Assembly: GCF_030816725.1 (NCBI RefSeq)
Contig: NZ_JAUSYG010000001.1
Location: 372,001 to 436,000, forward strand
Origin: Pseudarthrobacter defluvii
Lineage (GTDB): Bacteria; Actinomycetota; Actinomycetes; Actinomycetales; Micrococcaceae
Length of the DNA: 64,000 bases
Reading direction: 5' to 3'
Position 1 is the stretch's first letter; each line of letters opens with the position of its first letter. The position numbers were made by a program, and so were the translations under genes. This document shows positions 15,508 through 25,037 of the stretch, piece by piece. The notes below the pieces were generated by a model. The model searched no databases. It saw only the letters and a program-made list of their open reading frames with translations, and had not been told where the DNA came from.

Positions 15508-16968
15508 CTACTTTCCGGCACGTGAAAAAACAGCGCCAAAAAAGGCGGCGAGTGCGTCTGCCTTGGCCTGTGTTTCTGACTGGGCCGCTGTCCTGCTGCT
15601 GGCTTCGATCGAAAGAGTCCCCCTCCGTGCCCCGCTCCGGACGTGCCACTCCCCGGTGCCGTCTGAGAGCTGGTAGGCCACGGCGTAGCTCGCATCAGCG
15701 GGGAGCGCCATGGTCAGCTCGGAAACGGCGGACCAGGGCCAGCTCCCGCCGCCAAACGAGCTTTCCTGAACGCTGGTACAGCCCCGCAGCTGTTCGGACC
15801 GGGCGTCGAAGGGGTAGGGCGGGGCTGCCGTGGAGGGCATGCTGACCACCATGAAATCTGTGTAGTCGATCTTGCTGGCTCCCTGGATCATCCCTTGGCC
15901 GGAGACCGAGCCAGTCAGGGATTTGGCGTACGACTCCTCATTGAAGGTACAGGGAGGGTCGGGCGGCTGTGATGATGCACCAGGTGTGAAGCCAGGGGAT
16001 GCTCCGACGATCATTGCCTGCGGCAGGGACACCGGTTCTCCGCCCGGTCCGGTCATGCCCCGGAACAGCGCCACCAGTTGGTCAGGGGACAGGGAGTTTG
16101 CAGGCGGTGGCGCCACAGTCGGAAGGTCCTTCCCGGCCTGGGCCATGAGCTCATTCGCCAGGCCGTTCATCGCGTCGAGGGCAGGCCTGGCGTCGGATCC
16201 CGAACTGAGGTTGGCAACCCCAAGGGTGAGTGTGACGGACAAAGTGCCGTCCAGCACGCGCAGCCCAACGGAGCCGAAGTCCCCCGGGCCTTTGGGCTTG
16301 GTGACCTGCATGAAGGCGTGCTGCTTCTCCCCGAGCGGGGGAGCCGCCAGCAGTTGCACAGCGTACGTGGAGGTGCGGCCGGACTCTGTGTAGGCGAGGT
16401 CGAACTGGCCACAGCGGGAAACGAGGTCATCCGGGTAGCCGAAGTCGGCCTTGGCGATGGCCGCCTTTTCCGCACTTCTCAGCACGACCATGATGGTGCT
16501 GGCAGGCCCGGACTGGCCTCCTGCCGGGGGCATGGCACCTTCGGCGAAGTTGATGTCCTTGTCGGCCCAGCGAGTGAAGGGATCCTGGGGCATGAAGGCG
16601 ATGCAGTCCCCGGGCGTTGTCTCGGTCTTGGCTGCGGGAACGGACCCGCCGGCCGCACCGCTGCGCAGGCGGGTGGAGTCCTGGGCTGCAGGAACCGGAA
16701 GGTTGCGGCTCTTGCCCACTCCGTTGATGATGGCGGCGAGTTCCGCATCCGTGAAGGGCCTGGACGGCGGCGCCGTTGCTCCCGGGCCGGAGGTTGCCGG
16801 TGATGGGCTCCCATGTTGCGGGCTGCCGGAGGGACTGCCTGCCGGCGTGCTGCCTCCAGGCGAACACCCGGCCGCGGCGAGCAGGACGGCGGCCAGGCAG
16901 CCAAGGAAGCGCCTGCTGACATGTTCCGAGGCGGCACCACAACGCTTCGCGATTCGACGAGCAGCCAT
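15508..16968 (-). CDS. Large secreted lipoprotein, function unknown
   Basis: The 486-residue protein has a signal sequence with lipobox LLAAAGC (Cys about 35) and a Ser/Pro/Gly-rich linker to about residue 70, typical of membrane-tethered actinobacterial lipoproteins. The rest is globular with scattered cysteines (GDCIAF, VSRCGQ, PPCTFN, RGCTSV) that could form disulphides. A repeat-like architecture of two halves, each opening with FTDAEL/SPDQL, is suggested. AAAGGAGG precedes ATG 16968. No family is recognised. Upstream on the same strand is a DUF5671 membrane protein, but a gap of 50 bases argues for its own ribosome site rather than strict coupling. Confidence 0.65.
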   Translation of the reverse strand: MAARRIAKRCGAASEHVSRRFLGCLAAVLLAAAGCSPGGSTPAGSPSGSPQHGSPSPATSGPGATAPPSRPFTDAELAAIINGVGKSRNLPVPAAQDSTRLRSGAAGGSVPAAKTETTPGDCIAFMPQDPFTRWADKDINFAEGAMPPAGGQSGPASTIMVVLRSAEKAAIAKADFGYPDDLVSRCGQFDLAYTESGRTSTYAVQLLAAPPLGEKQHAFMQVTKPKGPGDFGSVGLRVLDGTLSVTLTLGVANLSSGSDARPALDAMNGLANELMAQAGKDLPTVAPPPANSLSPDQLVALFRGMTGPGGEPVSLPQAMIVGASPGFTPGASSQPPDPPCTFNEESYAKSLTGSVSGQGMIQGASKIDYTDFMVVSMPSTAAPPYPFDARSEQLRGCTSVQESSFGGGSWPWSAVSELTMALPADASYAVAYQLSDGTGEWHVRSGARRGTLSIEASSRTAAQSETQAKADALAAFFGAVFSRAGK

Positions 16969-17018
16969 CGCCGGCCTCCTTTGCCAACCAACGGTAGGCT
17001 TGCGCTTTCCAATGCCAG

Positions 17019-18767
17019 CTAGGGCCGTAGGACCCGGCCGCGTGCAGGACCGCTGGCGACGGCAGCGCCGCCGGGAGCAGCCAACGGGATCACCTCCAGC
17101 CGGTTCCCTGGCCCGGCCATGACCAGGACGTGCTGCGCCGCACTGGCTTCCAGTTCGGTAGCCACCTGCCGGATGACGTCCCCAACCAAGGGCGAAGGCT
17201 CGGACGACGGCAAAAGTCCGGCGCCGCCGTCGTCTGCCCTCAGCCAGGTGGTCACCTTGGCGCCGGTGGCCTCAGCAATGCCGCGCGCCAGTGCTTCGGG
17301 GTCCACGGAACCCGGCGGATAGCCGGTGACCAAGGTGACCCGCTCGATCACCCTCCTTTGCGTGGGGGCCGCGGCGGCAAGCAGTGCCCGGTCGTGCCGC
17401 CACAGTGCGAAGTGGTAGCCCGCCACGAGTCCCGCTGCCACCAGGAGGCCAAAGGGTGCGCGGATGCGGTCAAGGACGCTGCCGCCGGTGACCTCGCCCA
17501 GCAGGAACTCGAAGAGCCGGTAGCCAATCACCAGCAGGGTAATGAGCGCAACCACCGCACTGACACCGAAAAACGCCACCAGGTACACGCGCCGGCCCGG
17601 CGGAATGCCCTCCGCAGTCCGAGGCTGGTGCCGGGGCTTCCACGCCAGCCACCACACCGGTGCTCCCACCAGCAGGGAACTGATGCCGCCCAGGAGCAGG
17701 GTCCTGGCCGCCCCGCCGGCCAGGGGAGATGCGGCCGTGGCCAGCAGCGCATTCACCACCACGCCCACACCGGACGCCGCCGCGGCAAGCGCCACTGCGG
17801 ACGTTACCAGGAGGCTGGCCCGGCGGGTCCGGGTGGAACGGTGCACGGACGCGCTCCGGTGGTAGCGCCATACCAGTGCGCCGATGGCTGTGGACGCGAG
17901 GGCCGGGGCCAGGGGCTCAAGCAGGTCGTTGAGCGGATCGCTCCGGTCGAACGCCAACCGCAGGAGGACAAACAGGATGACGCCGAGCCCGCCCACGGCG
18001 GTGATACCGGCAACGAAAATGCCCACGGCGATGATGGTGACGTCCACCAGACCCGTCTGGAAGCGCCGGCCGCCTTCCCGGAACCAGTGCCACCACCACA
18101 CCACCGCCCCACCAGCGGCCCAGATCAGGGACCTGAGGACGCCGAACCACCATGGCTCAAACATGGAGGTTGCGGTGAAGCCGCGGATGGCGACATCCAG
18201 CAGCGCACTCAGCGCAGCGATCGCGGCGCCGGCACTTAGCAGCAGCCCAAAGACGGAGCCGACGACGGCCCGCACGTCTTCGAGGTGTGCCGACGGTTTG
18301 CGGGGGTGCTTCCACATCCACCGGTGCCACCACCAGATGGCCGACCACACTATCGCGTTGGCCAGCGGGGACTGCCACGGGGTCTCCCGCGTGCCAACAA
18401 AGGATGCAGCAAGATCCAGTAGGGAGGTGGTGGCGATAATGAGGGCGACGGCGTACATGCCCGTCAGGTAGAGGCCCCAGCCGGGAGCCCTGCGCTCGGC
18501 TTCGTCGTCAAGCCGCCGCCAGACGAACCACCACAGCAGCAGTGCCAGCGGGCCGCCGATCAGGGTGAACGCCAGCGACAGGGCCAGGCCGGCAACGTCA
18601 CCCGTAACCAGGGTGGTGGCCGTACGGAAGAGGCGTTCCAGCAGGCCACCCACCCCTGACGCGGCGATGACCACCAGCGCGAACAGCAGGACGTACAGGA
18701 TCAGCCGGCGCAGGGTGGCCAGCCCCCCGGCCGGCGCCGCGGCCGTTGAGGCTGCGGCGGCGCTCAT
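17019..18767 (-). CDS. DUF5671 domain-containing polytopic membrane protein
   Basis: The 582-residue protein has about twelve membrane helices. Segments with the WWWHRWMW / WWWHWFREG pattern after a helix repeat along the chain (near residues 145, 225, 310 and 365), consistent with tandem DUF5671 units. The last 130 residues are soluble and hydrophilic (RRVIERVTLVTGYPPGSVDP onward), probably a cytoplasmic domain. Its ATG overlaps the stop of the upstream gene (ATGA), so the two form an operon. Function is unknown. Confidence 0.7.
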   Translation of the reverse strand: MSAAAASTAAAPAGGLATLRRLILYVLLFALVVIAASGVGGLLERLFRTATTLVTGDVAGLALSLAFTLIGGPLALLLWWFVWRRLDDEAERRAPGWGLYLTGMYAVALIIATTSLLDLAASFVGTRETPWQSPLANAIVWSAIWWWHRWMWKHPRKPSAHLEDVRAVVGSVFGLLLSAGAAIAALSALLDVAIRGFTATSMFEPWWFGVLRSLIWAAGGAVVWWWHWFREGGRRFQTGLVDVTIIAVGIFVAGITAVGGLGVILFVLLRLAFDRSDPLNDLLEPLAPALASTAIGALVWRYHRSASVHRSTRTRRASLLVTSAVALAAAASGVGVVVNALLATAASPLAGGAARTLLLGGISSLLVGAPVWWLAWKPRHQPRTAEGIPPGRRVYLVAFFGVSAVVALITLLVIGYRLFEFLLGEVTGGSVLDRIRAPFGLLVAAGLVAGYHFALWRHDRALLAAAAPTQRRVIERVTLVTGYPPGSVDPEALARGIAEATGAKVTTWLRADDGGAGLLPSSEPSPLVGDVIRQVATELEASAAQHVLVMAGPGNRLEVIPLAAPGGAAVASGPARGRVLRP

Positions 18768-19246
18768 TGCTTCACCGGCACTACGGTACAGGCCATCAAT
18801 GGATACGGTGGTTGGTCAATCTGCCACTTCCCGTTGACCCTGAGCAGCGAGAAGGCATCCTGCGTCTCATACTCAGACGGGCCGAACGGCCCGCCCTGGG
18901 ACGACCGCACGATCGAAACCTTCACGGTGGCCGAATCGGTGCGCTCCGTCGTCGATATCAGGACAACGCGGGCAGGTGCCGGCTCACCGGTATACGTGCC
19001 GCGGCACCGGCTTTTGGCGCCCTCGGTGAGGTAGGACTGGGCGGTGGGAGTGTCGCCGTCGATCACGGCCTTGCTGTACCGCTGGACCACCCCCGCGGGA
19101 CTCGCCTCATCCAGCGAGGCAGGCTCCCCGCGGGTGAAGACCACTGCCAGGGCCACCACCACCAGCAAAACCACCACGCCCACCAGCGTGAGGAGGATCC
19201 GATCAGGTCTTCGAACGGTCTGCTCCACGGCTGGGGTGTCGTCCAT
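18764..19246 (-). CDS. Single-pass membrane protein with extracytoplasmic domain
   Basis: The 160-residue protein has a short cytoplasmic head, one membrane helix (LTLVGVVVLLVVVALAVVF, about residues 18-36) and an outer domain with VVQRYSKAVIDGDTPTAQSY, LLRVNGKWQID and a Cys pair. This is the shape of NTF2/SnoaL-like extracytoplasmic domains, but the family call is inference. ATG 19246 has no Shine-Dalgarno; CATACT lies six bases upstream, indicating a leaderless transcript. It is translationally coupled to the DUF5671 gene. Confidence 0.6.
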   Translation of the reverse strand: MDDTPAVEQTVRRPDRILLTLVGVVVLLVVVALAVVFTRGEPASLDEASPAGVVQRYSKAVIDGDTPTAQSYLTEGAKSRCRGTYTGEPAPARVVLISTTERTDSATVKVSIVRSSQGGPFGPSEYETQDAFSLLRVNGKWQIDQPPYPLMACTVVPVKQ

Positions 19247-19342
19247 GGCGCAAGTATGGGGCCAGTGCGACGCGTTTGGCGCGTGTCTTTCGCCCTGTCT
19301 GCCGAAGCGAAGCCGAATCTTCAAGATAATTAGGAAAAAGGG

Positions 19343-19387
19343 TTGTTTGAGCGAAAATCTTCACTATAGTTGTGTGAGTAAGCTCAC
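19343..19387 (+). promoter_or_regulatory. Promoter and inverted repeat of the XRE-cupin gene
   Basis: TTGTTT (19343-19348) and TATAGT (19365-19370) are 16 bases apart. GTGAG-TAAG-CTCAC (19374-19387) lies at the expected transcription start, 18 bases before the ATG, and is a plausible autoregulatory operator. Confidence 0.55.
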
Positions 19388-19404
19388 CCAGTGAAAGACA
19401 ACCG

Positions 19405-20010
19405 ATGACCACCGAGAGTAGCACCACCGCACCGCCGGCCACCAGCGAACTGCTGGCAACGGTGGGCAACAAAGTGCGGGCCATGCGCAAGGAAAAGGGC
19501 ATGACCCTGGCCAAACTCTCGGACGTCACCGGCCTCAGCCAGGCGATCGTCAGCCAGATCGAACGCGGAATGGCCAACCCGTCCTTCACAACCCTCGCCC
19601 AGCTGGCCCATGGACTGGACATTCCCGTGGGAAGGTTCTTCATCGGCCAGGAACAAACCAAGTCACCCGTCGTCCGCAGATCCGCACGGCGGAACCTGAA
19701 AAACGTCACCCGCGAATCCGTGGGGGAGGCGGTTCACGAACTGCTCACCCCGGACCGTGACGGCACCATCGAAGCGCAATGGATCATGACGCCCCCAGGG
19801 CATGACACCAGCGCAACACCCTTTACCCACAGCGGGGAAGAGTTCTGCTACATCATCTCGGGCCGGAAGGACGTCTACTTGGACGGCGTCTGCTACAGCC
19901 TGGAAGAGGGCGATTCCATCACCTACCCGGCAGAAACCCCCCACTGGTACAAGAACAGCTACGAAGAGGTATGCGTAGCCATCTGGGTGAACGCACCACA
20001 CAAGTGGTAG
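19405..20010 (+). CDS. XRE-family regulator with C-terminal cupin
   Basis: The 201-residue protein joins an N-terminal HTH (residues about 20-75: NKVRAMRKEKGMTLAKLSDV, GLSQAIVSQIERGMANPS) to a C-terminal cupin_2 domain (about 125-195: THSGEEFCYIISGRKDVYL, YPAETPHWYKNS). Members such as PuuR bind a small effector in the cupin. It lies 162 bases upstream of an eight-gene catabolic operon on the same strand and is the likely local regulator. An inverted repeat sits at its own promoter. The effector is unknown. Confidence 0.85.
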   Translation: MTTESSTTAPPATSELLATVGNKVRAMRKEKGMTLAKLSDVTGLSQAIVSQIERGMANPSFTTLAQLAHGLDIPVGRFFIGQEQTKSPVVRRSARRNLKNVTRESVGEAVHELLTPDRDGTIEAQWIMTPPGHDTSATPFTHSGEEFCYIISGRKDVYLDGVCYSLEEGDSITYPAETPHWYKNSYEEVCVAIWVNAPHKW

Positions 20011-20172
20011 GCCTGCCGGTTCCCGCTGGCGCCTGCGTTTCCCCTTAACTGTCTGGACCCAATCGTGGCCCCGGGCAATCCTTGCCACCTTCGCATCATG
20101 CGCCTCCTCCAACAGGCGTCGCTGCGTCATACCCTCCTGCGCCCTCCCCGGCGCCAGCGTAAGGACACTTCC

Positions 20173-21504
20173 ATGCTAGACATCCAAGCGACGGACAATG
20201 CCGTACCGTCATCCCGTTCCACCACCACATCCCCCCGCAACCGCGATAAATTCACCCCCGAGGTCCGCAAAGGCCTCCTGGGCCTCGGCCTGGGCAATGC
20301 GCTCGAATGGTACGACTGGATGGTCTTCGGACTCCTGTCCGCCTTCATCGGCCCCAACTTCTTTCCCAGCACCGAACCCCTCTCCGCCACGCTGAATGCG
20401 CTGGCCGTGTTCGCCGTCGGATTCGCCTTCCGTCCCCTGGGCGGCATCCTGCTCGGCACCCTGGCGGACCGCATCGGCCGCCGCCGCGTGATGCTGCTGT
20501 CCATCATGCTGATGGCCGGCACCACCCTGGTCATCGCCGTCACGCCCAGCTACGCCACCATCGGCGCCTGGTCCGGTTTCATCCTGGTGGCCTGCCGCAT
20601 CCTTCAGGGGATTTCCACCGGCATCGAAGCCCCGCTCTCCACCTCCCACGCCGTTGAACTGGCGCCGGAAGGCCGCGAAGGCTACGTGGCCGGCATCATG
20701 TCCTTCTACGTCAACATTGGCATCCTGCTCGCCTCCCTGGTCAGCTTCGTCTGCAGCCTGGCGATCGGCGGCGCGGCGATGGGGGAGTGGGGCTGGCGCG
20801 TACCATTCATCATCGGCGCCGTGTTCGGCTTCGTGGTGCTCTACCTGCGCCGCTCACTGCCGGAAACCCTCAAGGAAGAAGAGCGGGCCTCCAACACCGC
20901 CAAGACCGTTTGGTCCGGTGTGGGCAAGCATTGGCTCTCCGTCCTGGCCATCATCTTCGTGGTGGGCGCCGCCCAGGCCTACAACTACGCCTGGAACGTG
21001 GGGCTGCCGAGCGCAGCCCGCAGCGGCTTCAAGGAAGACCCCACGGCCGTCTTCGCCCTCACCACCGTCCTGGGCGCCATCCTGGTGGTGGGCAGCTGGA
21101 TCATCGGCAAGCTGGCCGACGGCCGGTCCATGTCCCGCTGGTTCCTGGTGACCAGGATCCTCGCCATCCCGTCCGTCTTCCTGATGCTCCTGTACGTCCA
21201 GCCCGGTATCGGCGGATTCGCAGCGGTCCTGCTGGGCGGCTCGATCGTCCTTGTCCTGAACATGACCCTCTACAACGTGGTCAGCTCGTCCCTGATGCCC
21301 AAGAACATCCGTGGCACCGGTGTGGCCCTGGGCTACGGCATCGGCGTGGCCGTCTTCGGTGGCACGGCCTCCTACCTGCTGGTGTGGCTGCAGTCCCTCA
21401 ACCTCACCTGGGTTTTCCCGGTCTACGTAGCAGTCCTCTCCATCCTCAGCATCGTTTTCTACCTCGCCGCACGCCGCTCCAACGGCATCTTCGTCGGAAA
21501 GTAA
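20173..21504 (+). CDS. MFS transporter, metabolite:H+ symporter (MHS) type
   Basis: The 443-residue protein has twelve predicted helices. The MHS signature GNALEWYDWMVFG lies at the first helix and the loop motif GTLADRIGRRRVMLL follows helix 2. MHS members import organic acids, betaines and aromatic acids. ATG 20173 is chosen over upstream codons because GTAAGGA precedes it and the MHS N-terminus begins about 30 residues later. It opens the operon behind the XRE-cupin regulator and probably imports its substrate. Confidence 0.8.
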   Translation: MLDIQATDNAVPSSRSTTTSPRNRDKFTPEVRKGLLGLGLGNALEWYDWMVFGLLSAFIGPNFFPSTEPLSATLNALAVFAVGFAFRPLGGILLGTLADRIGRRRVMLLSIMLMAGTTLVIAVTPSYATIGAWSGFILVACRILQGISTGIEAPLSTSHAVELAPEGREGYVAGIMSFYVNIGILLASLVSFVCSLAIGGAAMGEWGWRVPFIIGAVFGFVVLYLRRSLPETLKEEERASNTAKTVWSGVGKHWLSVLAIIFVVGAAQAYNYAWNVGLPSAARSGFKEDPTAVFALTTVLGAILVVGSWIIGKLADGRSMSRWFLVTRILAIPSVFLMLLYVQPGIGGFAAVLLGGSIVLVLNMTLYNVVSSSLMPKNIRGTGVALGYGIGVAVFGGTASYLLVWLQSLNLTWVFPVYVAVLSILSIVFYLAARRSNGIFVGK

Positions 21505-21514
21505 GGACTTCCCC

Positions 21515-22912
21515 ATGAACAACACACCCAGCTTCGCCGCGCCCAAAACCAGTTCCCTGGAGCTCAGCACCACCACCGCTGACCTCACGGCCCCGGTGAT
21601 CTCCCGCTCCAACGTCCTGGTGGTGGGCGGTGGCCCCGCAGGCGTGGCCGCCGCCGTCACCGCCGCCCGCTCCGGCGCCAAGGTCACGCTCCTGGAGCGC
21701 TACTCCTCCCTGGGCGGCCTGGCCTCCGGCGGCATGGTGCTGGTCCTTGACGACATGATCAACGGCCAGGACATCACCGTCACGGGCATCGTGTCCGAAT
21801 ACGTTGAACGGCTGCAGAAGCTTGGCCTGGCTGTCGTCCCGCCGGCAGAGGACCGACGCACCTCCGAGGAACTCTGGAACAAGTGGGGCCGCTACGGCAC
21901 CTTCGACTTCCACTCCCACACCAATCCCAAGCCCATCTGCTACGCAGCAGCGTTCGACCCCGACGGCTGGAAGCGCGTCTCCAATGACCTGGTCCGTGAG
22001 GCCGGCGTGGACCTGCGCCTTCACTCCTGGTTCTCCCGCCCCATCGTGGACAACGGCGTCATCAAGGGCGTTGTCTGCGAAACCAAGCTGGGCCCGCAGG
22101 CCTTCATGGCGGACGTGGTCATCGATACCACCGGTGACATTGACGTGGCCTCCCGCGCCGGTGCCAGCTACGCCAAGGACAACTACCTCACTACCCTGGT
22201 CTTCCGGCTGGGCAACGTTGACACGGCCGCCGCCGAAGCGTTCGAACAGGCCAACCCCAAGGAAGCCCGCGCCATCAACCGCAAGATCAAGCGCCTCCTG
22301 GGGGGTGCGTGGGAACTTTGGTGGCTCAAGACCCCCATCGACGGTGTGGTCTGGTGCAACGCCCCGCACATGACCGGCTTCGACGGCGTGGACCCGGCGG
22401 ACATGACCGCCGCCGAATTCGCCGCCCGGGACAAAATCTCCGAGGCCGTGGACTACGTCCGCGCCAACCTCCCCGGGTTCGAGAAGTGCTACATGCTGGA
22501 CGTCGCCTCACAGATGGGCGTCCGCCAGACCCGCCTGCTGCAGGGCGAGTACGTCATGACCAAGGACGACGTCACCTCCCGCCGCCACTTCCAGGACAGC
22601 GTGGCCCGCGGCCGCGACTACTACTACCCGTACCGCTCCCTGCTGCCCAAGGAAGTTGACCAGCTGCTGGTGGCTGGCCGCCACTACTCCGCCACCCCGG
22701 AGGCGCAGAAGATGTCCCGCGAGATCCCGCCCTGCATGGCCATGGGCCAGGCCGTCGGCGTGGCCGCCGCGCTCGCCGTCGAATCCGGCGTGCTGGTCCG
22801 CGACGTGGCGGCAGTGGACATCCAGCAGGGCATGCGCCGGCACGGCGCAGACCCCGGCGACGTCCCGTCGTCGAACGCCACCCTGGACGCCGACGCGGCG
22901 GTCCTGGCATGA
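21515..22912 (+). CDS. FAD-dependent oxidoreductase (FAD_oxidored type)
   Basis: The 465-residue protein has a dinucleotide-binding N-terminus NVLVVGGGPAGVAAAVTAARSG with acidic LLERYSSLGGLASGG, an inner IDTTGDIDVASRAGA motif and a C-terminal GRHYSATPEAQKMSREIPPCMAMGQAVG flavin-binding segment. This is the PF12831-like architecture also used for oxidation of carboxylate substrates. It follows the transporter by 10 bases and overlaps the CoA-transferase gene by ATGA. In the operon it may carry out the first oxidation; the substrate cannot be read from sequence. Confidence 0.75.
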   Translation: MNNTPSFAAPKTSSLELSTTTADLTAPVISRSNVLVVGGGPAGVAAAVTAARSGAKVTLLERYSSLGGLASGGMVLVLDDMINGQDITVTGIVSEYVERLQKLGLAVVPPAEDRRTSEELWNKWGRYGTFDFHSHTNPKPICYAAAFDPDGWKRVSNDLVREAGVDLRLHSWFSRPIVDNGVIKGVVCETKLGPQAFMADVVIDTTGDIDVASRAGASYAKDNYLTTLVFRLGNVDTAAAEAFEQANPKEARAINRKIKRLLGGAWELWWLKTPIDGVVWCNAPHMTGFDGVDPADMTAAEFAARDKISEAVDYVRANLPGFEKCYMLDVASQMGVRQTRLLQGEYVMTKDDVTSRRHFQDSVARGRDYYYPYRSLLPKEVDQLLVAGRHYSATPEAQKMSREIPPCMAMGQAVGVAAALAVESGVLVRDVAAVDIQQGMRRHGADPGDVPSSNATLDADAAVLA

Positions 22913-24162
22913 GCGCCGCAACAGTGGAGCGCACGGAAGAATGCACGACGGCGGCGGGGGCCAATGCGGCTGCCTCGCCGGTGCCCCTTCCGCTGGAGGG
23001 CATCCGGATTGTGGACTTCACCCAGGTGTTCATGGGCCCGTCCTGCACCCAGCTGCTGGGCGACTACGGTGCCGACATCATCAAGGTGGAGCGGCCCGGC
23101 GCAGGGGACATCTCCCGCAACTCGTTCCCGGACCAGGACGGGCAGGACAACCCGATCTTCCTGTCCATCAACCGGAACAAGCGCAGCGTCTCGGTGGACA
23201 CCCGGACCGACGAAGGCCGGGAAGTCCTGCACCGGCTCCTGGCCGACGCCGACGTGGTGGTCAGCAACTTCCGCTCCGGCGTGATGGAGCGGATGGGCTT
23301 CGGGTACGAGGACCTCAAGGCAAAGAACCCGGGGATTATTTGGGCCTCCGGCACCGGCTTTGGCCCGGTGGGACCGTACTCGCACAAGGGCGGGCAGGAC
23401 GCCATCGCCCAGGCCTACTCCGGCGTGATGTGGCGCCGCGAATCGGATGACCAGAAGCCGGCAATCTACCCCACCACCCTCTGCGACTACATCACGGGCA
23501 TGCACCTCATGCAGGGCATTCTGCTGGCACTGCGCACCCGGCAGGCATCGGGCGTGGGGCAGAAGGTGGAGGTGACCATGTACGACTCCATGCTGCACCT
23601 GCAGATGCAGGAGGCGTGCATGCAGCTCAACCGCGGCTACGAGGTCAACTGGGGCGCCATGCCCTTGAGCGGCGTCTTCGAGACCACTGACGGCGCCGTG
23701 TGCATGGTGGGCGGCTTCACCCCGGACCCGTTGGCCCGGATCTCCGACGCCCTGGGCCTGGACGAGGACCTCACCCAGCGGCCCGAGTTCGCCACCCTGG
23801 AGCAGCAGTTCAAGAACAAACCCGCCCTGCAGGCCATCTTCCGCGAGCACATCGCCACCAACACCACCGAGTACTGGACCGGGAAACTGGAGGAACAGGG
23901 GCTGCTCAACGCCCCGGTCCATACGCTGGAACAGGCGCTCGCCGATGCCCAGACCGAGGCGAACGGCATGATCGTGGAGGCCGAACACCCGCTGGTGGGG
24001 ACCGTGAAAATGCTCAATGCGCCCATCCGGCTTTCCGCCACGCCGCCCAGCATCCGGCGCGCTGCCCCGCAGCTGGGCGAGCACAACGTGGAGGTCCTGC
24101 TGGAGAACGGCTTCGACGCGGACACCATCGCCCGCCTGCAGCAGCTGGGGGTCCTGCGGTGA
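22909..24162 (+). CDS. CaiB/BaiF-type CoA-transferase (class III)
   Basis: The 417-residue protein has the class III hallmarks: PLEGIRIVDFTQVFMGPSCTQ, LGDYGADIIKVERPGAGD, the segment VVVSNFRSGVMERMGFGYED and the later EVTMYDSMLHLQ. The catalytic aspartate is expected around GQDAIAQAYSG (about residue 165). It would transfer CoA to a free carboxylate. The start ATG overlaps the upstream stop, and the enoyl-CoA hydratase gene begins within its last codon. A long low-complexity stretch (residues 1-25) precedes the fold. Confidence 0.85.
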   Translation: MSAATVERTEECTTAAGANAAASPVPLPLEGIRIVDFTQVFMGPSCTQLLGDYGADIIKVERPGAGDISRNSFPDQDGQDNPIFLSINRNKRSVSVDTRTDEGREVLHRLLADADVVVSNFRSGVMERMGFGYEDLKAKNPGIIWASGTGFGPVGPYSHKGGQDAIAQAYSGVMWRRESDDQKPAIYPTTLCDYITGMHLMQGILLALRTRQASGVGQKVEVTMYDSMLHLQMQEACMQLNRGYEVNWGAMPLSGVFETTDGAVCMVGGFTPDPLARISDALGLDEDLTQRPEFATLEQQFKNKPALQAIFREHIATNTTEYWTGKLEEQGLLNAPVHTLEQALADAQTEANGMIVEAEHPLVGTVKMLNAPIRLSATPPSIRRAAPQLGEHNVEVLLENGFDADTIARLQQLGVLR

Positions 24163-24962
24163 CCGCCGTGGCAGAGCGGGTTGACGAGGTCACCCTCAGG
24201 GTCAGTGATGGCGTCGCAACCGTGACCATTGACCGCCAGCACGTCCTCAACGCGGTTGACGGCACGGCGCAGGCCCGGCTCAACGGGATCTGGGAGCAGC
24301 TGGAACAGGATCCGTCCGTGCGGGCTGTGGTCATCACCGGTGCCGGACCCCGCGCCTTCTGCGTGGGCGCGGACATGTCCGCCTCCGCCGTGGACAAGAC
24401 CGGCCTGGAATACTGGGCCGGCCTGGATCCCAACGGCTTCGGGGGCCTGAGCCTGCGCGCCACCCTGGACATTCCCGTCATCGCCAAGGTCAACGGCTAC
24501 GCACTGGGCGGCGGGATGGAAATCGTCCTTGGCGCGGATATCGTGGTCGCGGCGGATAGCGCGAAGTTCGGGCTGACGGAGCCCCGGGTTGGGCGCCTGG
24601 CGCTCGACGGCGGCATCCACCAGCTGCTGCGCCGCGTCCCCTATACGCAGGCCATGGGCATGCTGCTCACCGGCCGGAAAGCGGGCGCCGCCGAGATGCA
24701 GGCCATGGGCCTGGTCAATGAAGTGGTTCCGGCTGACGAGCTGGACGCCGCGGTGCAACGCTGGCTCGACCAGATCCTGGCCTGCGCCCCTACCTCGGTC
24801 CGGGCCGTTAAGCAGATGGCTGCCCGGACTTCGCACCTGACGGCCGCCGAAGCACGCGGCCTCCGGCTGCCTGCCCTCATGGCCGCCCTGGACAGCGAAG
24901 ACTCCGCCGAAGGCGTCCGTGCATTCCAGGAAAAACGGCCCCCGGTATGGCCGGGCTGCTGA
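24159..24962 (+). CDS. Enoyl-CoA hydratase/isomerase family protein
   Basis: The 267-residue crotonase-fold protein starts with GTG at 24159 inside the end of the CoA-transferase gene (GTGA overlap). It shows VTIDRQHVLNAVDG, the oxyanion segment GAGPRAFCVGADMSASA and NGYALGGGMEIVLGADIVVA, plus a C-terminal helix EARGLRLPALMAAL. Glu in GGGMEI may be catalytic. It would hydrate or isomerise the CoA thioester formed by the preceding transferase, as CaiD does with CaiB in carnitine metabolism. Substrate is unknown. Confidence 0.85.
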   Translation: MTAVAERVDEVTLRVSDGVATVTIDRQHVLNAVDGTAQARLNGIWEQLEQDPSVRAVVITGAGPRAFCVGADMSASAVDKTGLEYWAGLDPNGFGGLSLRATLDIPVIAKVNGYALGGGMEIVLGADIVVAADSAKFGLTEPRVGRLALDGGIHQLLRRVPYTQAMGMLLTGRKAGAAEMQAMGLVNEVVPADELDAAVQRWLDQILACAPTSVRAVKQMAARTSHLTAAEARGLRLPALMAALDSEDSAEGVRAFQEKRPPVWPGC

Positions 24963-25037
24963 CTGGAACCTTTGGTACTGGCCCGGCCCGCCGCCGTCGA
25001 ACTTTTCCTTCCTACCTCCTCCTGAAAGGGAACAACC

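Noticed and set aside
17200..17240. GACGACGGC...GCCGCCGTCGTC match inside the DUF5671 gene
   Set aside because: It resembles the terminator core but lies within a long coding frame and has an imperfect loop region. It is best explained by coding of the acidic/Gly segment.
22684..24084. Long minus-strand frame over the CoA-transferase
   Set aside because: Antisense of the CaiB gene with its conserved motifs on the plus strand.
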